This document shows, piece after piece, positions 1 to 7,198 of a DNA stretch of 14,200 nt. Each line of letters begins with the position of its first letter. Positions within the stretch are counted from its first letter, which is position 1. The notes under the pieces were generated by a model that was not told where the DNA came from, ran no database searches, and saw only the letters and a program-made list of their open reading frames with translations. This DNA is from Pedobacter schmidteae (GTDB lineage: Bacteria; Bacteroidota; Bacteroidia; Sphingobacteriales; Sphingobacteriaceae): assembly GCA_945906015.1 (NCBI GenBank), contig CAMDQV010000024.1, positions 1 through 14,200 on the forward strand, read 5' to 3'. Position numbers and translations under genes: made by a program.

Positions 1-4
1 TGAA

Positions 5-949
5 TTAGTCTGAAAAAATTCTCCTAATTTTTCCTCCCCATAGCTCTTTCAGGGTAAAATTTAATTTACTGAATAAACTCTTTTTATTGATACTGAAAAG
101 TATAGAACGGTTAGCATGGATCATTCGAGCCAGTCCGAAAGAAAAATAAACGGTCTTATTTTTCATGAATTCAGCATATAAATTTTGAATGAATCGTGGA
201 TTTTTATTTTTTGAATATTCTGAACAAGATTTCAACCATCGCATTTTTTTGTCATATATCATTGATGCACTGAGCTGATTTTTGGATGAATTATCTCGCT
301 TTCGTTTTAAAATATTTGTATCTGCTGTGTGATGCTGCCGGTATTTAACAAGGGGTTCATCAATGCAGTTAATACTCCCCAGATTAGTGGCCACGTATCC
401 CATCCACCAATCGTGATAATAAGCATTTGGGAATGGCAATAGTTCATCTCGTAGCTCCTTTTTCATTAATACCGAGTGTCCTGAAATGCAATTAAAAAAC
501 AAAAATGATTCTGGCTGATTTCCACGGTATAAATTCATAATATTAGACATTTTTTTATTTAATAATTGTCCATTCTGGTCAACGAATTCAGAATCATGAT
601 AAATCATTAAATGATTACCAATTGCTTTAACCTGTTTTTCAATCTTATGCAAATCCCAGATATCATCCTGATCGGATAAAGCAATGAACTCAGCGCTGCA
701 AAGTTTTAGTGCTTTTTCAAAATTTCTGATATACCCTAGATTTTCAGGATTGACAAAAACTTTGATAAAAGGGTAATTAGCTGCATATTCTTTCAGAATG
801 CTTAGGGTATTGTCTGAGGAGCAATCGTCAACCGCAATAAGTTCAAGTGGCGAGTAGCTTTGATTAACAATTGAATCTAACTGCTCTCTTAGATAGGCTT
901 GCCCATTATATGTACATAAAGCTATAGAAACCAGTGCTTTATGATTCAT
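5..949 (-). CDS. Glycosyltransferase family 2, rhamnosyltransferase-like (314 aa)
   Basis: This is a predicted cytoplasmic inverting glycosyltransferase that adds a sugar to a lipid-linked glycan. The protein opens with the GT2 GT-A fold signature: VSIALCTYNG at about residues 7-16, an IAVDDCSSDNT segment with paired Asp at 41-42, and LSDQDDIW at 91-98, where DQDD (93-96) supplies the DXD-type nucleotide-sugar/metal site. A later HDWWMGYVA stretch and YRQHH resemble the acceptor and C-terminal part of rhamnosyltransferases of the RgpB/RfbF type. There is no signal peptide and no clear membrane helix. Its start lies 2 bp after the stop of the upstream ABC exporter, so the two are probably translationally coupled and it is the last gene of the cluster seen here. 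Family assignment is firm. The sugar (rhamnose or other) is inferred from motif resemblance only. Confidence 0.9.
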   Translation of the reverse strand: MNHKALVSIALCTYNGQAYLREQLDSIVNQSYSPLELIAVDDCSSDNTLSILKEYAANYPFIKVFVNPENLGYIRNFEKALKLCSAEFIALSDQDDIWDLHKIEKQVKAIGNHLMIYHDSEFVDQNGQLLNKKMSNIMNLYRGNQPESFLFFNCISGHSVLMKKELRDELLPFPNAYYHDWWMGYVATNLGSINCIDEPLVKYRQHHTADTNILKRKRDNSSKNQLSASMIYDKKMRWLKSCSEYSKNKNPRFIQNLYAEFMKNKTVYFSFGLARMIHANRSILFSINKKSLFSKLNFTLKELWGGKIRRIFSD

Positions 950-951
950 TT

Positions 952-2787
952 TTAATCGTTGAATGTTTGCATTTCGATTAACTTTTTGTAGAGGCCATCG
1001 GCTAAGATCAGTTCATTGTGGTTGCCCTGTTCTTGAATTCTGCCACTTTCCAAAACAATGATATGATCGGCTTCTTGAATGGTACTTAAACGGTGGGCAA
1101 TTACAATAGACGTGCGATTTTTCATTAACTTTTTTAGGGCATTCTGAACTAATTTTTCTGATTCGGTATCTAGAGCTGAAGTAGCTTCATCAAGCAAAAG
1201 AATCGGCGGATTTGCAAGCACCGCTCTGGCAATGCAAATTCGTTGTTTTTGTCCGCCAGATAATTTCATTCCCCTATCCCCAATATTGGTTTGATAAGCA
1301 TCAGAGGTTTTAACAATGAATTCATGTGCATTTGCAATTTTAGCTGCTTCAACTACCTCCTCCTCTGTAAATGATCTCCCAAATGCTATATTATTGTAAA
1401 TGGTATCATTGAAAAGTATGGATTCCTGATTTACAATTCCCATGAGCGCTCTTATATCACGCATACTTATCTCCTTAATACTAATATCATCCAGGCATAT
1501 CTCACCTTCAGAAGGATCCATAAATCTTGGCAAGAGATCCATGAGTGTAGTTTTTCCTCCTCCCGAAGGGCCAACCAATGCAACTGTACTTCCCTTTAAA
1601 ACTTTCAAATTAATTCCTTTCAATACTTCTTTGTCTCCATAAGCGAAAGAGACATTTTTCAATTGGATACATTCATTGAATGAAGTTTTTGAAATTGGAT
1701 TTGGTTTATCAGTGATATTTTCTGGGGCATCTAGCAATTGGAATACACGCTCACCGGCAGAGATACCCTGCGAGATATTTCCGAATGCTTCTGAGATAGC
1801 TTTTGCAGGATTAATGATTTGTGAAAATATGATGATGTAGCCTATAAATTCAGCTCCTCTAAGATCCGATCCGGCTTGAAGAATAAGAGTACCTCCATAA
1901 TAGAGTAGTGCAGCAACAGTGATCACTCCCATCATTTCAGATACTGGCGCAGCCAAAAGTACTCGCCTTGCCAGTCTTCTATGGATCTTACTTGTCCACA
2001 TATTGATGGCATTGAATTTTTCCTGGATATAATTTTCAGCATTAAACGATTTAATAATTTTAACCCCATTAAGCCCTTCATCAATACTAGACACTAATAC
2101 CCCTAAAGAATCCTGTGCTGCGGTGGCATGTTTCTTTAAACGTTTCATAATCAGCGAAATAAGCAGACCTGAGACAGGAATCAGGATGAGTGCAAAAATG
2201 GTGAGTTTGGCCGAAATGGTAAAAAGCACTGCAAAATTTAGGATAATGGCTATAGGCTCACGTAGAATAACTTGTATAGACCGGATGATAGAGTCTTGAA
2301 TAGTGACAACATCCGTCATGAATCTAGAAATCAGATCTCCTTTGCGTTGGCTGCTGAAATACTGGATATCAATTTCTGTGAGTTTTTTAAAAATAGTGCT
2401 TCGAATTCGGGTTACAATCATTAACCTGAAATTTTCAATAACCCTAGCCGACAAATATTTAAATAGGTTACTCAAAATTACTGAAATGACGATGGCAATA
2501 CTGACCATTTTTAATGCCCCAACCTTACCCGAACTGTTGATTACACTTTGAAAATAGAAATAGAATAGGTCTTTAAAATAGCTCAGACTTAAATCAAATG
2601 TAGGTGCCACAGCTAGTTTTTGAGCCCCTATTTTCCCTGATTGGTCGAACAATAGCTCAAATACGGGGATAAGTAAGGTGAAATTAAGCAGACCGAAGAT
2701 GACACCTAATACCGACGCAATAAAAAATGGAACGGCAAATCGCTGAACCGGTGATGCAAAAGAGAAAAGTCGGAAAAAGGTTTTCAT
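952..2787 (-). CDS. ABC transporter, fused permease/ATPase, MsbA/PglK-like exporter (611 aa)
   Basis: This is a half-transporter of the type I exporter fold that would dimerise in the inner membrane and flip a lipid or lipid-linked glycan. The first ~330 residues hold about six membrane helices. A long extracytoplasmic loop of roughly residues 45-90 follows the first helix, a feature I recall from MsbA homologues of Bacteroidota. The nucleotide-binding domain is complete: Walker A GPSGGGKT at 406-413, Q-loop in IVNQESILF, signature LSGGQ at 509-513, Walker B ILLLDE ending at D533-E534, D-loop SALD, and switch His565 in AHRLST. Length is slightly above that of E. coli MsbA because of the loop. 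It lies between glycosyltransferase genes, 41 bp after one and 2 bp before the next, which favours a glycan or glycolipid substrate over a drug. MsbA proper (lipid A) is an alternative; context argues for a pathway-specific flippase. Confidence 0.93.
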   Translation of the reverse strand: MKTFFRLFSFASPVQRFAVPFFIASVLGVIFGLLNFTLLIPVFELLFDQSGKIGAQKLAVAPTFDLSLSYFKDLFYFYFQSVINSSGKVGALKMVSIAIVISVILSNLFKYLSARVIENFRLMIVTRIRSTIFKKLTEIDIQYFSSQRKGDLISRFMTDVVTIQDSIIRSIQVILREPIAIILNFAVLFTISAKLTIFALILIPVSGLLISLIMKRLKKHATAAQDSLGVLVSSIDEGLNGVKIIKSFNAENYIQEKFNAINMWTSKIHRRLARRVLLAAPVSEMMGVITVAALLYYGGTLILQAGSDLRGAEFIGYIIIFSQIINPAKAISEAFGNISQGISAGERVFQLLDAPENITDKPNPISKTSFNECIQLKNVSFAYGDKEVLKGINLKVLKGSTVALVGPSGGGKTTLMDLLPRFMDPSEGEICLDDISIKEISMRDIRALMGIVNQESILFNDTIYNNIAFGRSFTEEEVVEAAKIANAHEFIVKTSDAYQTNIGDRGMKLSGGQKQRICIARAVLANPPILLLDEATSALDTESEKLVQNALKKLMKNRTSIVIAHRLSTIQEADHIIVLESGRIQEQGNHNELILADGLYKKLIEMQTFND

Positions 2788-2828
2788 AAATTAATGTATG
2801 TGGTAAAGTTAATCATTTTGAAGGAGGA

Positions 2829-3836
2829 CTAATTTCTACCCTGAATGATTGTTTGACCCTCTAGCATCTTGTCCATTTTATTTATCACCTCATCAATGCT
2901 TGTGGAGCATTCATGCTGGGTCATTAATTGCTTCATCTTTTTACGGGAATGCGCTAGGTACTTTAAATTGTTTACAAACATTCCGAAACTTTTATAGAAA
3001 TAAAATTTTAATCCAAGCCACATGAAAAGAAGATCAACAAAGGTTATTTGCATCAACCAAAATATCAATCTGGTTCTGCTTAAATGTATGGCATGTACAT
3101 ATAGTCTGTTTCGAAAAAATATGGCTTTAACCCAGTTTTGAGTACGATAATTTTTGGTAGTGGATGAATGATCGTGAATACAATAAGATTTTGGGTCATA
3201 GTAACATTTCCAGCCTAAGCGCCATGCTCTTAGCCCCAATTCAAAATCTTCGCAATAAAAAGGTGAGAAAATTTCATCAAAACCTCCAATTTCTTTTAAT
3301 TTTTTAGCGTCTATTAAAGCATTTGCGCCTGATAAATAAGCTGTTGGAGTAAAAAAGTTCTCATCCTCAACGTAAAAAAAATCATTGGCTTTGATTTTAA
3401 AACCGGAGTATTTTAAAAGCCGTGCAGTATCCTGGGTCTCCCCATTTTGGGCTCCAATTATTTTACTCATTACACCAAAAGTATCCGGAAGTTCAAAATA
3501 TTTAAATTGAGTTTCAAAATAAATGGTGTTGAGCTCAATGTCGGTGTTTAAAAGTAAAATTAGATCTTTTTCAGCTACAGCAATTCCTTTATTGCAGGTG
3601 GCTGAAAAGCCCTGATTTTGGTCGCTAATAATCAAACGTATAGTTGGATAGCTTTGTTTTATAAAGGCCACAGAACTATCTGTTGAACAATCATCTATTA
3701 TAATAATTTCAAAATCTGTGTTAACGCTGTTTAAGGCATTAAAAACCGATGGAAGGTTTCGCTCTAATAGGTGTCTGCCATTATAATTTGGTATAACTAC
3801 AGCTATACTTTTTCTAGAAGTGGACGCTTTTGTCAT
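2829..3836 (-). CDS. Glycosyltransferase family 2, WbbL/rhamnosyltransferase-like (335 aa)
   Basis: This is a predicted GT2 enzyme acting on the cytoplasmic face of the inner membrane in assembly of a surface glycan. Motifs in order are AVVIPNYNG (12-20), IIIIDDCSTDSS (44-55), a DQNQGFSATCNKGI block (72-85) typical of the WbbL-like subgroup, the DXD-equivalent NTD at 97-99, LSGANALI (168-175), and the acceptor/catalytic ED pair at 196-197 in FYCEDFELGLRAWRLGW, followed by HDH at 221-223. Residues ~255-280 are hydrophobic and may form a membrane-associated helix. The ATG overlaps the stop of the upstream glycosyltransferase in an ATGA (3833-3836), a strong sign of translational coupling. The N-acetylglucosaminyl-diphospho-lipid rhamnosyltransferase role of WbbL is the closest known analogy, but the donor is not decided by sequence. 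Confidence 0.92.
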   Translation of the reverse strand: MTKASTSRKSIAVVIPNYNGRHLLERNLPSVFNALNSVNTDFEIIIIDDCSTDSSVAFIKQSYPTIRLIISDQNQGFSATCNKGIAVAEKDLILLLNTDIELNTIYFETQFKYFELPDTFGVMSKIIGAQNGETQDTARLLKYSGFKIKANDFFYVEDENFFTPTAYLSGANALIDAKKLKEIGGFDEIFSPFYCEDFELGLRAWRLGWKCYYDPKSYCIHDHSSTTKNYRTQNWVKAIFFRNRLYVHAIHLSRTRLIFWLMQITFVDLLFMWLGLKFYFYKSFGMFVNNLKYLAHSRKKMKQLMTQHECSTSIDEVINKMDKMLEGQTIIQGRN

Positions 3837-4711
3837 TGAACAATTTTGTAGTTTTTATATTCTCCAATTCTCCATTGCCATATATCTTCTATTTTTTGTA
3901 ATATTTGGCGTCTCAGGCTCATTTTCTTTTTTAAAAGTGTTGGGTCGGCCTGAAACTTCCAATTGCTAACTTCAATTCGCTTTTGCATAACAAGCGGGTG
4001 AGTATCTTCAAATTTGATCAGGCGATCAGCATTACCATAATCAAATTGGTGATTTTCAGGAAGATGTTCCTGAATCCAGGAGTCTTCATGATAAAATTTA
4101 TTAAAATTACGAACCTTATTTCCCAAACCTGCAGGTGGCTGAACCCAGCCATAATGATAAATATAGGCATCTATAGGTTTAACCTTTATTTTTCTGTCAT
4201 TTTTTCTAAAACCTTGGGCATCCCTATAGGAATGAACTTGTGGGTCAAATTTTAAAACTCTGACCTCGTTTCTGTACCACCGTCTAGAAGATGCAATGAA
4301 ATCGTAAGAGCCATAAAAATGCAGGTATTTAAATAAAAGGCCTTCCACATTTTTATTGCCCAAATTTTCTTCCATCGCCTTTTTTATCACAGCAAGATAA
4401 TTTTCATGGACGCATTCATCACCTTGGATATAAAAAGCCCAATCGGTATCCTTTGATATAGCAGCATACGCTTTATCAGTTTCCTGGGCAAATGTTTTTC
4501 CACCTTCGCGTATGCTTTCATCCCAAATGGTATGAATGATTTTTATTTTTGGAGAAGCGATACTTTCAATGAGTTCCTGTGTATTGTCTTCAGAGTTGCC
4601 AAGGGCTATTACAAACTCATCACATATAGGTAAAATTGAAAGAATTGCCTGTACAATAGGGTAGTCATTTTTAACGGCATTACGAATGAATGAAAAACCT
4701 GTAACTTTCAT
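3833..4711 (-). CDS. Glycosyltransferase, GT2-like (292 aa)
   Basis: This is the first gene of the minus-strand glycan cluster. The N-terminus has a GT-A-like Rossmann start (KVTGFSFIRNAVKNDYP, 2-18), an acidic EFVIALGNSEDNT segment (32-44) and FYIQGDE (93-99), where QGDE replaces the usual DXD. The central RRWYRNEVRVLKF and HSYRDAQGFRK segments and a HYGWVQPP motif are polar and probably form the acceptor side. No signal peptide or clear membrane helix is visible. It resembles the GT2 relatives that often accompany polysaccharide loci in Bacteroidota, but I cannot assign a sugar. The start is supported by the conserved-looking beta strand directly after Met. Its leader is unusual: only 3 bp separate the start codon from a 70-bp array of heptanucleotide repeats, so no ordinary ribosome-binding sequence is present. 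Confidence 0.88.
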   Translation of the reverse strand: MKVTGFSFIRNAVKNDYPIVQAILSILPICDEFVIALGNSEDNTQELIESIASPKIKIIHTIWDESIREGGKTFAQETDKAYAAISKDTDWAFYIQGDECVHENYLAVIKKAMEENLGNKNVEGLLFKYLHFYGSYDFIASSRRWYRNEVRVLKFDPQVHSYRDAQGFRKNDRKIKVKPIDAYIYHYGWVQPPAGLGNKVRNFNKFYHEDSWIQEHLPENHQFDYGNADRLIKFEDTHPLVMQKRIEVSNWKFQADPTLLKKKMSLRRQILQKIEDIWQWRIGEYKNYKIVQ

Positions 4712-4714
4712 TAA

Positions 4715-4784
4715 ATGAGATATGAGATGTTAGATATGAGATATGAGATATGAGATATGAGATATGAGATTTGAGATTTGAGAT
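4715..4784. repeat. Heptanucleotide tandem repeat (ATGAGAT)10
   Basis: Ten head-to-tail 7-bp units are visible. Units 1, 2 and 4 to 8 are exactly ATGAGAT, unit 3 is GTTAGAT, and units 9 and 10 are TTGAGAT. A decayed continuation may follow (TTTACAATTTAGAT). On the minus strand the array is the immediate upstream region of the glycosyltransferase that starts at 4711. On the plus strand it lies 74 bp before meaB. The unit length is not a multiple of three and the array is not inside a gene, so slippage would alter leader length or promoter spacing rather than a reading frame. There are no unique spacers, so it is not CRISPR. Confidence 0.95.
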
Positions 4785-4858
4785 TTTACAATTTAGATAC
4801 GCAAAGTTAATAAAAACCCAAACTTTGTAATATGGAATAAAAACACCTTTTTTGTATC

Positions 4859-5761
4859 ATGCAGTTACCCCTGATTAAAAATCCAATTCAGCTTGGAGAC
4901 TTTAAAAAATTAGCCAGAGATTTGACTTTGGTTGAGAATGATTTGGCAGGTTCTGAAGATTTGCTGAAAGAGCTCCGAACTTCAGATACTCCTGTTATAG
5001 GTATTACCGGGCCTCCCGGAGCTGGGAAAAGTACCCTGGTTAACGCCATAATCAACTATTTAAGTTCTCAAGGTAAAAGCATAGCAGTTCTCGCTATTGA
5101 TCCAACATCACCATTTAATTTGGGTTCTTTACTTGGCGACCGCGTCAGGATGTCTGAACAGTTTAATAAGCCTAACGTGTTTATCCGTTCTCTTGCAACC
5201 CGTGGATCATTAGGGGGCTTATCAGGAAAAACAATTGAGATGACGGATGTACTTAAATCGTCGGGCTTTGATTATATCTTGGTTGAAACGGTTGGTGTGG
5301 GGCAATCGGAAGTTGAGATTGCTGGTCTGGCAGATATTAGTGTGGTGGTATTGGTTCCAGAGTCTGGCGATGAAATTCAGAGCATGAAGTCGGGATTGAT
5401 GGAAATTGCCGATATTTTTGTGGTGAATAAGTCGGATCGTGAGGGTGCTGAGGCATTTGCCAATAATCTAAAGAAACTTGTACATCAACGAACAGAGATT
5501 ATCCCGGTTATCAATACCATTGCTGATAAGGCGGCAGGTGTTGATGAGCTAATGCAGGTTATCCAAGATCAGCCTTTTAAGAATAATAGCCGTCGTGCTT
5601 ATCTGCTTGCCGAAAAGGCCTGGAAGCTTATCCAGCATGAAAAAATGAAAAATATCAGCAGAATAAAGCTCCATGAAGAAATTAGTGTTGCTTCAGTTGA
5701 CCCTTCATTTAATTTATATCGTTTTGTTGACAGGATCCTCGGTGGTATTAAGAATTCATGA
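4859..5761 (+). CDS. meaB: Methylmalonyl-CoA mutase-associated GTPase MeaB (300 aa)
   Basis: MeaB (ArgK family, G3E P-loop GTPases) is a cytoplasmic chaperone that gates adenosylcobalamin loading and protects B12-dependent methylmalonyl-CoA mutase, linking propionyl-CoA/succinyl-CoA interconversion to GTP hydrolysis. The motifs are clear: Walker A GPPGAGKST (51-59), AIDPTSPF (79-86), the GDRVRM switch (93-98), RSLATRGSLGGLS (110-122), the Walker B/G3 ETVGVGQSE (143-151), and the base-specificity NKSD (190-193). At 300 residues it is somewhat shorter than E. coli ArgK, mainly at the termini; all nucleotide-binding elements are present. The mutase genes are not in this window. The 3' end overlaps the convergent peptidase gene by 14 bp. 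No consensus promoter was found between the repeat array and the start; only 5 nt separate a T-run/TTTG stretch from the ATG. Confidence 0.95.
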   Translation: MQLPLIKNPIQLGDFKKLARDLTLVENDLAGSEDLLKELRTSDTPVIGITGPPGAGKSTLVNAIINYLSSQGKSIAVLAIDPTSPFNLGSLLGDRVRMSEQFNKPNVFIRSLATRGSLGGLSGKTIEMTDVLKSSGFDYILVETVGVGQSEVEIAGLADISVVVLVPESGDEIQSMKSGLMEIADIFVVNKSDREGAEAFANNLKKLVHQRTEIIPVINTIADKAAGVDELMQVIQDQPFKNNSRRAYLLAEKAWKLIQHEKMKNISRIKLHEEISVASVDPSFNLYRFVDRILGGIKNS

Positions 5762-7037
5762 TTTCTTCAATTTCTTCTGTCTCAATTGGGATATTGGCCA
5801 TCAGATCGATATTCCCATTTTTAGTTAATAGAATATCATTTTCCAAGCGGATTCCTAATCCCTCTTTTTGAATATAAATCCCTGGTTCACAAGTCAAGAT
5901 ATTGCCTTCTTCAAATGGCTTGTACCTGCTTGCAAAATCATGTACATCCAATCCAAGGTGATGTGAGGTGCCATGCATAAAAAACTTTTTATAAAGAGGT
6001 ATTTTGCTGTCTTGTTTTGCAACATCATGCTTGTCAAGTAATCCTAGTTTAATCAGTTCAGATTCAACCACTTTTCCAACTTCAGTATGATATTCATTCC
6101 AGATTGTTCCTGGTAAAAGCATTTTCTGGGCTTCTTTCATAATGTGAAGAACAGAATGATAAACATCTTTTTGTCTTTTAGTGAAACGGCCATTTACTGG
6201 AACTGAGCGACTGAGATCAGCATTGTAATTTGCATATTCTGCACCAAAGTCGAATAGTATCACATCGCCGTCTTTAAATAGCTGGTTATTATCATTATAA
6301 TGTAGAATATTGGCATTTTTACCTGAGGCAATGATTGGATTATAGGCATGCCCGGTTGCTCGCTGACGTATAAATTCATGGATTATCTCTGCTTCGATCT
6401 CATATTCTGCTATTCCAGGTTTAATAAATTTAAGTATGCGGTTAAAGGCATCCCTAGTAATGTTGCAAGCTTTCTGGGTTAACTCAATTTCAATTTCAGA
6501 TTTTATTGGCCTGAGGTCACGTAAAATTGGCGCTGCACGCTCATAGCGATGTAAGGGATAAAGATTCTTTAACTTTTCAATGAAACGGATATCGCGATAA
6601 GGTACCTGATGTGCGTACCTGTCATTCTCGTTGGTGTTTAAAAAAATTATTTCGGCATAGTTAATAATGGAGGGTAATATATTCCAGAATTCATCTACCC
6701 AATAGATATTTTCTATTCCAGAAACCTTTTTTGCCTCCTGAATAGTCAGTTTATGGCCTTCCCAAATGGCGATATGTTCGCTTGTTTGTCTTAAAAATAG
6801 TACTTCTTTGTATTGTGGGTTAGGGCAATCAGGAAATAAAATTAAAATACTTTGCTCCTGATCTATTCCGCTTAAATAGAAAAGATCAGGATTTTGTTTG
6901 AATGTAAAAGATTGATCTCCACTTCTTGGAAATTCGTCATTAGATTGGAATATAGCTATAGAGCCATTGGGAAGCCTTTTTTTGAAATTTTCTCGGTTTA
7001 ATTTGAATAGCTGATTAGATATGATTGGATATTTCAT
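5748..7037 (-). CDS. pepP: Xaa-Pro aminopeptidase, M24B family (429 aa)
   Basis: This aminopeptidase P removes the N-terminal residue from peptides with proline in the second position, using two Mn/Co ions. It has the two-domain layout of E. coli PepP: an N-terminal AMP_N domain (about 1-150, with SFTFKQNPDLFYLSG) and a C-terminal pita-bread domain. All five metal ligands can be placed: D263 in LFDFGAEY, D274 in NADLSRS, H359 in HGTSHHLGLDVHD, E384 in LTCEPGIYI, and E399 in GIRLEND. Length equals the family norm, and there is no signal peptide, so a cytoplasmic role in peptide turnover is expected. The Met start begins a typical AMP_N sequence. It is transcribed divergently from the OmpA-family gene and convergently with meaB. 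It could be annotated simply as an M24-family aminopeptidase, but the motif set favours PepP. Confidence 0.94.
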   Translation of the reverse strand: MKYPIISNQLFKLNRENFKKRLPNGSIAIFQSNDEFPRSGDQSFTFKQNPDLFYLSGIDQEQSILILFPDCPNPQYKEVLFLRQTSEHIAIWEGHKLTIQEAKKVSGIENIYWVDEFWNILPSIINYAEIIFLNTNENDRYAHQVPYRDIRFIEKLKNLYPLHRYERAAPILRDLRPIKSEIEIELTQKACNITRDAFNRILKFIKPGIAEYEIEAEIIHEFIRQRATGHAYNPIIASGKNANILHYNDNNQLFKDGDVILFDFGAEYANYNADLSRSVPVNGRFTKRQKDVYHSVLHIMKEAQKMLLPGTIWNEYHTEVGKVVESELIKLGLLDKHDVAKQDSKIPLYKKFFMHGTSHHLGLDVHDFASRYKPFEEGNILTCEPGIYIQKEGLGIRLENDILLTKNGNIDLMANIPIETEEIEEIMNS

Positions 7038-7122
7038 AATGGTAATAGTTAAATTTTGACCGGATTAAAATAGTTTATCCTATAAATTTGTTAAATAAAA
7101 TGACTGGAACGGTGTCTGATTA

Positions 7123-7153
7123 TTTGCACAAGTCAAACTTATGACTATTTTTG
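7123..7153 (+). promoter_or_regulatory. Bacteroidota-type promoter of the OmpA-family gene
   Basis: A -33 element TTTG (7123-7126) and a -7 element TATTTTTG (7146-7153, fits TANNTTTG at every fixed base) are separated by 19 nt. This is the consensus and spacing of the primary sigma factor of Bacteroidota. It predicts a transcript start near 7160 and an AT-rich leader of about 40 nt before the ATG at 7199, as expected for an abundant porin. Confidence 0.8.
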
Positions 7154-7198
7154 TGTAAATTATACTGACAAAATTTGTTAACCTTTAAATTAACTATT

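Noticed and set aside
4715..4784. Possible CRISPR-like array
   Set aside because: Units are 7 bp and directly adjacent, with no unique spacers and no cas gene; it is a simple tandem repeat.
4824..4854. Possible meaB promoter (TTTG at 4824-4827, T-run ending TTTG at 4854)
   Set aside because: The -7 element would lack the TA and would end only 4 nt before the start codon, so it could only serve a leaderless transcript.
7083..7090. Second TANNTTTG match (TAAATTTG) on the plus strand upstream of the OmpA-family gene
   Set aside because: The nearest TTTG is 24 nt upstream, too far for the usual 19-21 nt spacing, and the promoter at 7123-7153 is far better.
7175..7198. Upstream in-frame TTG start for the OmpA-family protein
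   Set aside because: It would put eight extra residues before a well-formed signal peptide; the ATG at 7199 is the better start.
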